64,000 bases of DNA, taken from RGIG7450 sp045648785. GTDB taxonomy: Bacteria; Bacillota; Clostridia; RUG12999. Location: assembly GCA_045648785.1 (NCBI GenBank), contig JAZROP010000036.1:7041-71040 (forward strand). The letters are read 5' to 3'. The notes beneath the pieces are model-generated. The model was not told where the DNA came from. It did no database searches and saw only the letters and a program-made list of their open reading frames with translations. Numbering within the stretch: the stretch's first letter is position 1; the number at the start of each line of letters is the position of its first letter. Positions 16,289 to 24,422 of the stretch are shown here, piece by piece. Both the position numbers and the translations under genes were made by a program.

Positions 16289-16567
16289 ATGAATAAGGCA
16301 GATTTAGTTGCTAAAATTGCTGAAAAAGCAAATATCACAAAGAAAGATGCAGACATCGCTCTCGGCGCTGTTATCGCATCTATCGAGGAAGCTCTCGTAG
16401 CTGGCGAAAAAATTTCTCTGGTTGGTTTCGGCACATTTGAAACAAAAACTCGTGCTGCAAGAACAGGTATCAACCCCAGAACAAAAGCTGCTATTAAAAT
16501 CCCCGCTTCCAAAGTTCCTGCTTTCAAAATCAGCAAGGCTTTAAAAGACAAAGTAGCTGGCAAATAA
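16289..16567 (+). CDS. hup: DNA-binding protein HU
   Basis: Histone-like nucleoid protein of 92 residues, nearly invariant in its DNA-binding arm: VGFGTFETKTRAARTGINPR and KIPASKVPAFK. SD AAAGGAGG lies before ATG 16289. The 163-base gap from mazG holds a hairpin (16196-16223, AGAAAATCC / GGATTTTCC type, no T-run) and a TTTACA at 16229-16234 with an AT-rich -10 region, so hup probably has its own promoter. Codon use is strongly biased, as expected for an abundant protein. A terminator-like hairpin follows, then rqcP. Confidence 0.97.
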   Translation: MNKADLVAKIAEKANITKKDADIALGAVIASIEEALVAGEKISLVGFGTFETKTRAARTGINPRTKAAIKIPASKVPAFKISKALKDKVAGK

Positions 16568-16586
16568 TTAAAAATTATTTATAAGG

Positions 16587-16614
16587 TGCGGAGGCTGTTT
16601 GCCTCCGCATTTTA
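16587..16614 (+). terminator. Terminator between hup and rqcP
   Basis: 9-bp GC-rich stem TGCGGAGGC / GCCTCCGCA (16587-16595 and 16601-16609) followed by TTTTAT. The short T-run suggests partial termination, so the abundant hup message is trimmed while some transcription reaches rqcP. Confidence 0.75.
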
Positions 16615-16633
16615 TATCATATGGGGAGATAGC

Positions 16634-16873
16634 ATGAGATTAGATAAATTTATGAAGGTATCAAGGATTATTAAGCGCCGTACGGTTGCAAATGAGGCTT
16701 GCAGCGGTGGAAGAGTGTCTGTTAACGGTAAAGTGGCAAAGGCAGGGGACAGGCTAAAAATCGGCGATGTAATAGAAATAGCCTTTGGAGATAAAACCCT
16801 TAAAGCCAGGGTGCTTAGTTTAAATGAACATGCCACCAAGGAAACCGCGGCGGATATGTACGAAATCCTTTGA
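16634..16873 (+). CDS. rqcP: S4-domain RNA-binding protein RqcP (YabO/Hsp15-like)
   Basis: Protein of 79 residues made of one S4 domain: MRLDKFMKVSRIIKRRTVAN, then GGRVSVNGKVAKAGDRLKIGD. In Firmicutes RqcP works with RqcH in poly-alanine tailing on stalled 50S subunits. ATG 16634 follows GGGGAGAT; an in-frame upstream ATG at 16586 overlaps the terminator stem and is rejected. Position after mazG-hup matches yabO. Confidence 0.92.
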   Translation: MRLDKFMKVSRIIKRRTVANEACSGGRVSVNGKVAKAGDRLKIGDVIEIAFGDKTLKARVLSLNEHATKETAADMYEIL

Positions 16874-16879
16874 GTTATA

Positions 16880-16909
16880 AGACAACCATTAAAAGGTTGT
16901 CTTTTTTTT
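16880..16909 (+). terminator. Intrinsic terminator after rqcP
   Basis: Stem AGACAACC / GGTTGTCT (16880-16887 and 16895-16902) followed by seven T. Confidence 0.92.
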
Positions 16910-16959
16910 GTATAATTTGAATTTATCTGACGATAATAAAATTAGGCTTGATACATATT

Positions 16960-17006
16960 TTGACAAAATTTTTATGCTGGTTTGTATTATAGTATATTTA
17001 TAATAC
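16960..17006 (+). promoter_or_regulatory. spoIIA promoter with an overlapping inverted repeat
   Basis: TTGACA (16960-16965), 19-base spacer and TATTAT (16985-16990) fit a SigA-type promoter. The -10 is part of an inverted repeat GTATTAT-N9-ATAATAC (16984-16990 and 17000-17006) that could be an operator. I see no good SigH-type site, although spoIIA is SigH-dependent in Bacillus subtilis. SD AAAGGAGAG and ATG 17022 follow. Confidence 0.5.
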
Positions 17007-17021
17007 AAAGGAGAGAGAAAA

Positions 17022-17327
17022 ATGAATTATACAATTTTAAAAAGAAAGGACAGGCTTATTGTGAAAATAGATGGTGAGCTTGACCATCACAACTGTAAGA
17101 CAGTTCGGGAAAATGTTGATATTGAAATAAAGAGCGGAGCAGTTAAAACGCTCGTGTTTGATTTTTCGGGACTTTCATTTATGGACAGTTCAGGAATTGG
17201 AATTATTATGGGAAGATTTCAGCTAATGAGTCTGTACGGTGGAAGAGTCATTGTTGAAAATGCGCCCGAATATGTGAAAAAAATAATTTATATGTCTGGT
17301 CTTAAAGACCTTGTAGATATTGCGTGA
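17022..17327 (+). CDS. spoIIAA: Anti-sigma F factor antagonist SpoIIAA
   Basis: STAS-domain protein of 101 residues that, when dephosphorylated by SpoIIE, binds SpoIIAB and frees SigF in the forespore. The phosphorylatable serine is in the motif MDSSGIGIIMGR (about residues 54-65). The following gene begins 15 bases downstream. Order AA-AB-sigF is the standard sporulation operon. Confidence 0.97.
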   Translation: MNYTILKRKDRLIVKIDGELDHHNCKTVRENVDIEIKSGAVKTLVFDFSGLSFMDSSGIGIIMGRFQLMSLYGGRVIVENAPEYVKKIIYMSGLKDLVDIA

Positions 17328-17342
17328 AAGGGGGAACTAATT

Positions 17343-17786
17343 ATGAAAGATATAATGAAACTTCAGTTTCCGGCGAAAAGCTCCTGTGAATCGTTTGCAA
17401 GGGTTGCTGTTGCGGCCTTTATTGCAAGGATTGACCCAACGCTTGCTGAAATAAATGAAATTAAAACGGCGGTTTCCGAGGGGGTTACAAATAGTATTAT
17501 TCACGGATATGAAAATGAAGATGGTATTGTTTACATAGAGTGTGAATTGAAAGATAATCTTGTTAAAATAACCATTGCAGACAAAGGCAAAGGTATTGAC
17601 AATGTTGAGCAGGCTATGATGCCGCTTTTTACCACAAATCCTGACGGCGAACGGTCGGGAATGGGATTTACAGTGATGGAAACCTTTATGGATATGGTGG
17701 AGGTGAAATCCTTGCCGGGTGTGGGTACAAGAATTATAATGACAAAAACTCTTCAGGCGGCAGAGGAGGATGCTAAATGTGGATAG
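17343..17786 (+). CDS. spoIIAB: Anti-sigma F factor SpoIIAB
   Basis: GHKL-type serine kinase and anti-sigma factor of 147 residues. The N-box reads AVSEGVTNSIIHGYEN (about residues 41-56), the G1 box is IADKGKGIDNVE, and the lid/G2 region is NPDGERSGMGFTVME. It sequesters SigF and phosphorylates SpoIIAA. Its last eight bases overlap the preferred sigF start at 17779. Confidence 0.97.
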   Translation: MKDIMKLQFPAKSSCESFARVAVAAFIARIDPTLAEINEIKTAVSEGVTNSIIHGYENEDGIVYIECELKDNLVKITIADKGKGIDNVEQAMMPLFTTNPDGERSGMGFTVMETFMDMVEVKSLPGVGTRIIMTKTLQAAEEDAKCG

Positions 17787-18486
17787 AAATGCTCTTCTTA
17801 TTGAAAAATACCGGTCGGGAGATAATGAGGCACTTTCTGCGCTGGTAAAGGAAAATGAAAGACTTGTGTGGAGCATTGTTGCCCGTATGCCAATCGCACC
17901 CGGGGAAAAAGAGGATATGTTTCAGACAGGGTGCGAGGGACTAATTAAAGCCGCAAATCGTTTTGATTTAACCAAAGGGGTAATGTTTTCAACTTATGCG
18001 GTTTATATGATTATGGGTGAAATAAAAAAGTTTTTGCGTGACGATGGAATGATAAAGGTGAGCAGAAGTTTAAAGGAGCTTGCCGTCAAAGTCAGACATG
18101 TGGCAGCTGAAATTTCGGCAGAAACAGGGAGTGAGGCATCGGCAAAAGAAATTGCAAAAAGACTTGGAAAAAAAGAGGAAGAAATAATTGAATGTCTGGA
18201 AGCAGACCAAAAGCCAATTTCAATAAATAAAAGGGTTGGTGAAAGTGAAAGTACCCTTGAGGACATTATTGCTGACGACACAGAGTTTGATGATGGAATA
18301 ATAAATACCTTAAGTCTCGCAAAAGCGGCAAAAAAACTTAGTAAAAAGGAAAAATACATTCTTCTTATGAGATATTATAAAAATAAAACACAGGCACAGA
18401 TAGCAGAAAAGCTTGGTGTTTCGCAGGTCCATATTTCAAGGCTTGAAAAGAAAATTATTGAAAATTTAAGAAAAGAAATAGTATAA
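17779..18486 (+). CDS. sigF: Forespore sigma factor SigF
   Basis: Sporulation sigma-70 family protein of about 235 residues. Region 2 shows LVKENERLVWSIVARM, EDMFQTGCEGLIKA and FSTYAVYMIMGEIK. Region 3 includes SRSLKELA. Region 4 has LSKKEKYILLMRYYKNKTQA and the helix-turn-helix VSQVHISRLEKKI. An ATG at 17770 directly abuts GAGGAGG (17763-17769) with no spacing, whereas GTG 17779 lies nine bases from it, so GTG is preferred. A strong terminator follows, so spoVA-type genes are not in this operon. Confidence 0.95.
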   Translation: MDRNALLIEKYRSGDNEALSALVKENERLVWSIVARMPIAPGEKEDMFQTGCEGLIKAANRFDLTKGVMFSTYAVYMIMGEIKKFLRDDGMIKVSRSLKELAVKVRHVAAEISAETGSEASAKEIAKRLGKKEEEIIECLEADQKPISINKRVGESESTLEDIIADDTEFDDGIINTLSLAKAAKKLSKKEKYILLMRYYKNKTQAQIAEKLGVSQVHISRLEKKIIENLRKEIV

Positions 18487-18489
18487 AAA

Positions 18490-18523
18490 ATCTCCCCTGA
18501 TTAAGGGGAGATAAATTTTTTTT
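18490..18523 (+). terminator. Intrinsic terminator of the spoIIA operon
   Basis: 9-bp stem ATCTCCCCT / AGGGGAGAT (18490-18498 and 18504-18512) followed by AAA and eight T. The next ~120 bases up to potD contain no gene I can recognise; 18626-18651 holds a second hairpin (AGCAGAATA / TATTCTGCT) overlapping the potD stop. Confidence 0.92.
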
Positions 18524-18641
18524 GTACGGAACACTTATATTTCGCCCGTAATTAATACTTATATCATTTGAAGTCATCAACAAAAGTATTGTGCTGTCAA
18601 ACAACAGGATTATGATACCCTTAGAAGCAGAATATATAACA

Positions 18642-19691
18642 TTATTCTGCTTTTATTTTCTGCCAGATTTCATCATACATTCTATTTATGTCATCACTTG
18701 TGATAAACATTTCCATATTCTGTAAATCTTCGTCAGAGGGGAAAGCAGCTCTGTTTGCAGCAAATTCAGGATTTACTTTCTCAACCTCAGCATAAACCTC
18801 AGACTGAGGGGTGGAATATGTTATCTCCAGGCAGTTGCGTGTAGCAACATCTGTTTCACACATAAAGTTAATAAACTGCGAGGCAAGGTCTTTAGACTGT
18901 GATTGCTCGGTAACACACATAACATCAATAAACCAGTTTGAGCCTTCTTTTGGAATGATGTAGTTAAAGTTACCATCAGAATTCATCATGGTTTCAATAG
19001 CGTTACCTGACCATGTAATAGCAATGTCAGCCTCTTCACCCAGCATTTTGTCGTTAACTTCATCAACAACATAAGCCAGAACATCGGGTTTTTGATTTAT
19101 AAGAAGCTCCATAGCTTCGTTCAACTCTTTTTCGTCCGTTGAATTAAGGGAATAACCAAGGTATTTCAGTGCCGCACCGATTGTATCTCTGTGACTGTCA
19201 ACCATGAGCGTTTTTTTGCTGTATTTGCCGCTGAAAAGTGCGTCCCAGCTTGTGGGAACTTCTTTTATATTATTGGTGTTGTAAAGAATTCCTAAAGTTC
19301 CCCACATATAAGGAACAGTATATTCATTGTTCGGGTCATAATAGTGACCTTTAAATTTATCGTCAATTTTTTCAAAATTAGGAATGGTAGACATATCAAG
19401 CTTACTGATAAGTCCTTCGTCAATCATTCTTTTTGCCATATATTCAGATGGGAAAATAACATCGTATGAGCTGGGGTCTGCTTTAAGTTTTGCATACATT
19501 TCCTCGTTTGTTGCAAAAGTATCATAAATAACCCTTACTCCAAACTGATTTTCAAAATCTTTAAGAACGGTTTCGTCAATATATTCGCCCCAGTTGAAGA
19601 CCTTTAAGGTGGGACGGTCATCACAGGCGGTTAAAAGTGTGAGGGAAAATGTCATTATTATAGCTAAAGCAAGAGATATGATTTTTTTCAA
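18642..19691 (-). CDS. potD: Spermidine/putrescine ABC transporter substrate-binding lipoprotein PotD
   Basis: Extracellular polyamine-binding lipoprotein of 349 residues. The lipoprotein signal ends at LTAC (about residue 22). The mature part begins with LKVFNWGEYIDE, the PotD/PotF hallmark, and continues with YDVIFPSEYMAKRMI, FKGHYYDPNNEYTVPYMWGT and ITWSGNA. TTG 19691 is taken as the start because AAAGGAG is eight bases upstream; the in-frame GTG at 19700 overlaps the SD. It is the last gene of potABCD. An overlapping hairpin lies at the end of the gene. Confidence 0.93.
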   Translation of the reverse strand: MKKIISLALAIIMTFSLTLLTACDDRPTLKVFNWGEYIDETVLKDFENQFGVRVIYDTFATNEEMYAKLKADPSSYDVIFPSEYMAKRMIDEGLISKLDMSTIPNFEKIDDKFKGHYYDPNNEYTVPYMWGTLGILYNTNNIKEVPTSWDALFSGKYSKKTLMVDSHRDTIGAALKYLGYSLNSTDEKELNEAMELLINQKPDVLAYVVDEVNDKMLGEEADIAITWSGNAIETMMNSDGNFNYIIPKEGSNWFIDVMCVTEQSQSKDLASQFINFMCETDVATRNCLEITYSTPQSEVYAEVEKVNPEFAANRAAFPSDEDLQNMEMFITSDDINRMYDEIWQKIKAE

Positions 19692-19693
19692 AT

Positions 19694-20485
19694 TTACCAC
19701 TCCTTTTTTTCTTTTTTATTGTCTTTAAGTCTGGTGTTTACAATAATGAGAAGGAAGAGCACAGAGAAGAACATAATTGTTGAAAGTGCGTTGATGGATG
19801 GATTGATACCTTTCCTTGTCATTGAGTAAATCATAATTGAAAGATTGGACACGCCCGGTCCGGTTGTGAAAAAGCTTATTACAAAATCGTCTATTGAAAG
19901 TGTAAATGCAAGCAACATGCCTGTTGCAATACCCGGTATAAGTTCAGGAAGAATTACCTTGTAAAAAGCTTTCCACGGGGTTGCACCAAGGTCAAGTGCC
20001 GCTTCGTAGGTGTTTTTGTTAAGTTGATTAAATTTTGGCAGAAGCGACTGCACAATATAAGGTACGCTGAAAGTAATATGTGCCAGAAGCAAGGTTAAAA
20101 ATCCTCTTGGAATAGCTATAAACACAAACAGTATCATCATTGACACGCCTGTTACAATATCAGGATTGAGCATGGGAAGATATGTTGTATTCAGCATAAG
20201 AGATTTAACTTTACGGTTTTTCATGCGGTATAAAAGCCATGATGCTGCAAGTCCTATTATTGTTGAAACTATAGCTGATATTGCAGCAATTGCAAGTGTG
20301 TTCCAAAGCGCGCGGATAATTTCACGGTTTTCAAACAGCTCTTTGTACCATTTAAGAGAAAAACCGCCCCATTTGTTACGGAATTTCGAGCCGTTGAAGG
20401 AATAGATAACCATTATAATTATCGGTGCATAGAGGAAAAGGTACACCAGCGTGGAATATAAATTTTTAAATAATCTTTTTACCAT
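19694..20485 (-). CDS. potC: Spermidine/putrescine ABC transporter permease PotC
   Basis: Inner-membrane permease of 263 residues with six hydrophobic segments. It carries the ABC-permease EAA loop as EAALDLGATPWKAFYKVILPE near residue 160 and ends in a lysine-rich tail. The start ATG 20485 has SD AAGGAGG and overlaps potB by seven bases. It pairs with PotB to form the translocation pore. Confidence 0.93.
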   Translation of the reverse strand: MVKRLFKNLYSTLVYLFLYAPIIIMVIYSFNGSKFRNKWGGFSLKWYKELFENREIIRALWNTLAIAAISAIVSTIIGLAASWLLYRMKNRKVKSLMLNTTYLPMLNPDIVTGVSMMILFVFIAIPRGFLTLLLAHITFSVPYIVQSLLPKFNQLNKNTYEAALDLGATPWKAFYKVILPELIPGIATGMLLAFTLSIDDFVISFFTTGPGVSNLSIMIYSMTRKGINPSINALSTIMFFSVLFLLIIVNTRLKDNKKEKKEW

Positions 20486-21309
20486 AGTCCGCCTCCTTCG
20501 GGTTCGTCCGATTTACCCTTGGGAACTATTGCCATGCTGGCAAGGAGAATTATCATAACTACAACCGAGATTGCCGAAGCAAAGTTCCAGTCGTTCGCGT
20601 AGAGGAACTGCTGCTCGATAATGTCGCCAATAAGTGAAGTATGACCGCCACCCATAAGTCGGGAAATTACAAATGTTGTAACAGCCGGCATAAATACCAT
20701 AGAAATTCCGGAGGCTATGCCAGGCAGGCTTAATGGAAAAGTTACAGAGCGGAATACTCGGAATTTATTTGCACCCAAATCCTGTGCAGCTTCAATTATA
20801 GAACGGTCTGTTTTTGTAAGTGAGGAGTATATGGGGAACACCATAAAGGGCAAAAAGTTATATACCATACCCAAAACTACTGCCCCTTGATTGTATAAAA
20901 GCGCAAGCTTCTCAAAACCCAGTTTTTCAAGCAGAGTATTTATAAGACCATTGTTTTCAAGTATTGTCAGCCATGCGTATGTTCTCATTAGGAAGTTCAT
21001 CCACATGGGAAGAACAAAAAGGGTAACGCAAAAGCTTTGTATTTTAGGTTTGAGATTTGCCAGAATCATTGCCATAGGGTAACCTATAATAAGACAAATT
21101 ACAGTTGAAATCAGTGCAAGGTAAATTGAACGCCATAGAGATTTAAGATAAACTCCGTCAGTAAAGAATTTCTTAAAGTTATCCATTGTAAAGCGTACCA
21201 TATCACCGTCATTATAAGTAAAAGCATAAAATACTATCAGCGCAAGCGGCAGTACGATGAATATAAATATCCACGCTGCATAGGTGGCGGTGAGGAGTTT
21301 ATTCTTCAT
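20479..21309 (-). CDS. potB: Spermidine/putrescine ABC transporter permease PotB
   Basis: Membrane permease of 276 residues. The EAA loop is IIEAAQDLGANKFRVFRSVT near residue 177, and FTMDNFKKFF in the first periplasmic loop is typical of PotB/PotH. ATG 21309 (KNKLLTATY) is chosen because GAGGTGG lies just upstream; an in-frame codon at 21357 would extend 58 bases into potA. It overlaps potA by 11 bases. Confidence 0.93.
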   Translation of the reverse strand: MKNKLLTATYAAWIFIFIVLPLALIVFYAFTYNDGDMVRFTMDNFKKFFTDGVYLKSLWRSIYLALISTVICLIIGYPMAMILANLKPKIQSFCVTLFVLPMWMNFLMRTYAWLTILENNGLINTLLEKLGFEKLALLYNQGAVVLGMVYNFLPFMVFPIYSSLTKTDRSIIEAAQDLGANKFRVFRSVTFPLSLPGIASGISMVFMPAVTTFVISRLMGGGHTSLIGDIIEQQFLYANDWNFASAISVVVMIILLASMAIVPKGKSDEPEGGGLW

Positions 21310-22357
21310 ATTTTGCCACCTCGGTTTTATGCATGATATGTATGTCAAATGGAGCAATCATAAGATTAACCTTTGCACCGGGTTGTTCGCTTAAAGTTGA
21401 TTGAAGCATAAAGTCCTGCCCTAAAGCATCAATAATCATTTCGTAGTGCATGCCTTTGAAAATAACCGATTTTACAGTACCTGTAAACATAGCCTTTTCC
21501 GGCTTGCAAATTTTAAGGTCTTCCGGACGGATTACAACATCAACAAGTTCATTTTTTGCAAATCCTTCATCAACGCAACTAAACTTTACTCCGCCAAATT
21601 CAACAAGTCGGTCTTCAATCATTATGCCGTCTAAAATATTACTTTCACCAATAAAATCTGCAACAAATGCGTTTGCAGGTTCATTGTAAATATCAACGGG
21701 AGTACCCTGCTGCTGGATGATACCCTCATTCATTACAACCACATGGTCGGACATAGTAAGAGCTTCTTCCTGGTCGTGAGTTACATATACAAATGTAAGC
21801 CCGAGCTGCTGCTGAATAGATTTAAGCTCAAGCTGCATTTCCTTCCTGAGTTTAAGGTCAAGTGCACCGAGAGGTTCGTCAAGCAAAAGAACCTCAGGCT
21901 GATTTACAAGTGCTCGTGCAATGGCAACACGCTGCTGTTGACCACCCGACAGGGAGGTAACAGTTCTCTTTTCGTAACCTGATAGGTTAACAAGCGACAG
22001 CATTTCAGAAGCTTTCTTTTTAATCTCTGTCTCAGGTGTTTTTTTTATGCGCAGACCAAAAGCAATGTTTTCATAAACATTCATATGAGGGAACAGTGCA
22101 TAACGCTGAAAAACTGTATTAACAGGTCTTTTGTAGGGCGGTACGGCAGTCATATCCACACCATCGAAAAAAACCTTGCCATTTGTAGGCATTTCAAAAC
22201 CGCCTATAATACGCAAAGTTGTGGTTTTTCCGCAGCCACTGGGACCGAGCAGAGTTATAAATTTATGTTTCTCTATATCAAGAGTAATATTGTCAAGAAT
22301 TGTTTCGCCGTCAAATTCCTTAGTGATGTTTTCAAGATGAATAAAAGATTTTGCCAA
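21299..22357 (-). CDS. potA: Spermidine/putrescine ABC transporter ATPase PotA
   Basis: ABC ATPase of 352 residues. Walker A is GPSGCGKTT near residue 38, the signature is LSGGQQQRVAIARAL near 134, Walker B is LLLDEPLGALD, and the switch histidine is in YVTHDQEEA. A C-terminal TOBE-like regulatory domain follows from about residue 275. TTG 22357 lies six bases after GAGGTG and is favoured over GTG 22364-22366, which is part of that SD. First gene of the polyamine-uptake operon; promoter at 22399-22427. Confidence 0.94.
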   Translation of the reverse strand: MAKSFIHLENITKEFDGETILDNITLDIEKHKFITLLGPSGCGKTTTLRIIGGFEMPTNGKVFFDGVDMTAVPPYKRPVNTVFQRYALFPHMNVYENIAFGLRIKKTPETEIKKKASEMLSLVNLSGYEKRTVTSLSGGQQQRVAIARALVNQPEVLLLDEPLGALDLKLRKEMQLELKSIQQQLGLTFVYVTHDQEEALTMSDHVVVMNEGIIQQQGTPVDIYNEPANAFVADFIGESNILDGIMIEDRLVEFGGVKFSCVDEGFAKNELVDVVIRPEDLKICKPEKAMFTGTVKSVIFKGMHYEMIIDALGQDFMLQSTLSEQPGAKVNLMIAPFDIHIMHKTEVAKYEE

Positions 22358-22398
22358 CTGATACACCTCTTATTTTTAAAAATATTTTAACATATATC

Positions 22399-22427
22399 AT
22401 ATTACATTTTTTATTACCTGTTGTCAA
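22399..22427 (-). promoter_or_regulatory. SigA promoter of potABCD
   Basis: On the minus strand TTGACA (22422-22427), exact 17-base spacer, TAATAT (22399-22404). The leader before potA is only about 35 nt, leaving no room for a riboswitch. Confidence 0.8.
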
Positions 22428-22429
22428 TA

Positions 22430-22700
22430 GATTTTTGCAAAAAAATCACTTTTATTTTCAAATTCGGGATAATTAATGGTTTTTCATAATTTTAAAATGC
22501 TTCTCTGGAAAAATAAAGTTTGCTTAAAGCGTGTAAAATAAAGCGATAAACCCTGGTTTTAAAAATAACATTATTTTTTAATCTGAAGTTTAATATACTT
22601 TTATTTTGGATTGAAAGAGAACATAAAATTAAACTTTGAGTTTAAAAAAGGCAACTTTCATTTGTGAAAAAAATTTCATAAAAAAAGAGTCTGTCGGGAC
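22430..22700. other. AT-rich intergenic stretch without recognisable genes
   Basis: About 270 bases between the divergent potA and rpsU promoters. I see no open frame with a ribosome-binding site, no strong hairpin and no repeat. It may be decayed sequence or hold operators I cannot recognise. Confidence 0.5.
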
Positions 22701-22729
22701 TTGACAAACATTGCTTAAAGATATATAAT
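22701..22729 (+). promoter_or_regulatory. SigA promoter of rpsU-yqeY
   Basis: Consensus TTGACA (22701-22706), 17-base spacer, consensus TATAAT (22724-22729), followed by a leader of about 70 nt and SD GGAGGGAGG. Confidence 0.9.
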
Positions 22730-22807
22730 ATTTTATGGTATAATTTTAAGCTATTTAGTTTTGACGTATTTTCTTATTATCGTTAAATTTCGGAGGGAGG
22801 GGAAATT

Positions 22808-22984
22808 ATGTCAGAAATCAGAATAAAAGAAAATGAAAGCTTAGAAAGCGCTCTTCGCAGATTTAAGCGTTCATGTGCTAAATCAGGCGTGCTGTCTGAA
22901 CTCAGAAAAAGAGAGCACTATGAAAAACCCAGCGTAAAACGCAAAAAGAAATCAGAAGCAGCAAGAAAAAGGAAATTTAAATAA
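22808..22984 (+). CDS. rpsU: 30S ribosomal protein S21
   Basis: Small basic protein of 58 residues, easily missed because of its length. It reads MSEIRIKENESLESALRRFK, then RSCAKSGVLSELRKREHYEK and a Lys/Arg-rich tail, the classic S21 pattern. It has a strong SD (GGAGGGAGG) and a consensus promoter. Its TAA overlaps the yqeY ATG by one base (TAATG). rpsU-yqeY is the usual order in Firmicutes. Confidence 0.97.
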   Translation: MSEIRIKENESLESALRRFKRSCAKSGVLSELRKREHYEKPSVKRKKKSEAARKRKFK

Positions 22985-23427
22985 TGGAACTTAAAAATGT
23001 CCTGCTGGATGAAATGAAATCCGCAATGAAGGACAAGGATACCGTTAAAAAGGATACTGTTCAGCTTGTCCGTGCAGCAATTCTTCAATTTGAAAAAGAC
23101 AACAAGGTTGTTCTTGATGATGACGGTGTTGTTGAAATTATAGCAAAAGAAGTAAAAAGATACAAAGATGTATTGCCCGACTACGAAAAAAGTGGCAGAC
23201 AGGATCTCATTGACGAGGTTAACCGTAAGATTGAGATATTAATGCCTTATCTGCCCGAGCAGTTATCCGATGAGGAAATGCGTGAAATAGCCAAGCAAGT
23301 TATATCAGAGACAGGCGCTGCCTCCATGCGCGACATGGGTAAGGTAATGGGCGCAATTATGCCTAAGGTTAAAGGCAAATGTGACGGTAAAGCTTTAAAT
23401 GCCGTTATAAAAGAACTTTTAAGTTAA
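22984..23427 (+). CDS. yqeY: GatB/YqeY domain-containing protein
   Basis: Helical protein of 147 residues of the YqeY family, related to the tail domain of GatB. It has the block LRAAILQFEKDNKV-like region, DVLPDYEKSGRQDL, ILMPYLPEQLS and the C-terminal GKVMGAIMPKVKGKCDGK. The molecular role is unresolved (tRNA-dependent amidation or tRNA binding is suspected from the GatB relation). Coupled to rpsU by a TAATG overlap. Confidence 0.95.
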   Translation: MELKNVLLDEMKSAMKDKDTVKKDTVQLVRAAILQFEKDNKVVLDDDGVVEIIAKEVKRYKDVLPDYEKSGRQDLIDEVNRKIEILMPYLPEQLSDEEMREIAKQVISETGAASMRDMGKVMGAIMPKVKGKCDGKALNAVIKELLS

Positions 23428-23436
23428 AACATACAA

Positions 23437-23464
23437 AGTCCCAAGCAAAAGCTTGGGGCTTTTT
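23437..23464 (+). terminator. Intrinsic terminator of rpsU-yqeY
   Basis: 10-bp stem AGTCCCAAGC / GCTTGGGGCT with an AAAA loop, followed by TTTT. Confidence 0.9.
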
Positions 23465-23532
23465 CGTTTATCCTGAATAAGTCGAATTATTTTGGTAAAA
23501 ATAAGAAAAGACAATTTTGGGAGGTTATATTT

Positions 23533-24210
23533 ATGGAAAAAAAAAGGAAGTTTTCAAAAGCAAATTTGCTTTATGTGTTTTCAATGCTTCTGGGGCTGAC
23601 GATTATAGTAGCCGGATTTTCGGTTGCAAATAATGCACGAAAAGAAATGTCAGAACAAATGCAGATTTCCGAAAAAAAGGTGGAAATACCGCAGACGGAG
23701 ACAGTGTCAAAACCGGCTGAAAAAATTGAAAAGAAATCTGAAAAGGTGGACACAGTTGTTCTGACGACGGCAGAACAAGAACCAAAAGAGGACGAATTTG
23801 CACCCAAACTTGAAAACTATCTTATTACACCACCGACTAAAGGAGAAATTTCAAGAACTTATACAGGCAAATCTCTTGTTTATTCAGAGTATTTTGATGA
23901 CTGGCGAGTGAAAAAAGGTGTTGATATTTCAGCAACTGAGCTTGCACAGGTAAGAGCGGCGGCAAATGGCAGGGTAAAATCAGTGTATAAAGATAATTCG
24001 CTGGGAACTATAATTGTGCTTGAACACGGTGATTTTAATACCGTTTACGGAAATCTGTCAACCGACGGGATTGTCTCGGTGGGCGATGAGGTGCGTGCGG
24101 GAGATGTTATAAGTGGTGTTGGAAAAGCTCCGGATGGAAAAACATATCTTCATTTTGAAATTGAATATGCTGGTGAGGACATAGACCCCGAACCGCTGAT
24201 TGTAAGATGA
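23533..24210 (+). CDS. LytM/M23-domain membrane protein, SpoIIQ-like, catalytic site degenerate
   Basis: Protein of 225 residues: a short basic cytoplasmic N-terminus, one membrane segment (about residues 12-34), a Glu/Lys-rich linker and a C-terminal LytM domain (about 105-222). In active M23 peptidases the zinc ligands are HxxxD and HxH. Here the first block reads KKGVDIS with Lys in place of His, and the last reads YLHFEIE with Tyr in place of the first His, so zinc-dependent hydrolysis is unlikely. A single TM segment plus an inactive LytM domain is the profile of SpoIIQ, the forespore half of the SpoIIQ-SpoIIIAH channel. The SpoIIQ identity is inference; a cell-wall-binding LytM scaffold is the alternative. 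Confidence 0.7.
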   Translation: MEKKRKFSKANLLYVFSMLLGLTIIVAGFSVANNARKEMSEQMQISEKKVEIPQTETVSKPAEKIEKKSEKVDTVVLTTAEQEPKEDEFAPKLENYLITPPTKGEISRTYTGKSLVYSEYFDDWRVKKGVDISATELAQVRAAANGRVKSVYKDNSLGTIIVLEHGDFNTVYGNLSTDGIVSVGDEVRAGDVISGVGKAPDGKTYLHFEIEYAGEDIDPEPLIVR

Positions 24211-24214
24211 AAAG

Positions 24215-24237
24215 AGACCGCTTAGCGGTCTTTTTTT
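24215..24237 (+). terminator. Intrinsic terminator after the LytM gene
   Basis: 7-bp stem AGACCGC / GCGGTCT with TTA loop and a run of seven T. Confidence 0.88.
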
Positions 24238-24373
24238 ATAATAATACATTTTTCATGTATTCCCGCGGGCAGACTCCGAATTTCTGCAGAAAACGCCTTG
24301 AAAAGTAAAACTGGTCGGAAAATCCAAGTTTTTCGCTAATGTCGGATATGGAAAGCAAATTGTGGGTTTTGAT
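24236..24373 (-). pseudogene. AraC-family C-terminal helix-turn-helix remnant
   Basis: The minus strand encodes the last ~45 residues of an AraC-type DNA-binding domain: LLSISDISEKLGFSDQFYFS, then RRFLQKFGVCPREYMKNVLL and a stop. It is preceded in frame by a TAA at 24374-24376, with no start, SD or first helix-turn-helix. It is therefore a fragment. It lies divergent to the broken gene at 24423, the usual arrangement of an AraC regulator and its target, so both probably decayed together. Confidence 0.75.
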
Positions 24374-24422
24374 TTATTATATCACAACATATGGAAAGAA
24401 CAAAATTAAGGAGGAGTCAAAA

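Noticed and set aside
17337..17876. 179-codon minus-strand frame opposite spoIIAB
   Set aside because: Mirror of coding sequence rich in His and Cys, with no start signals.
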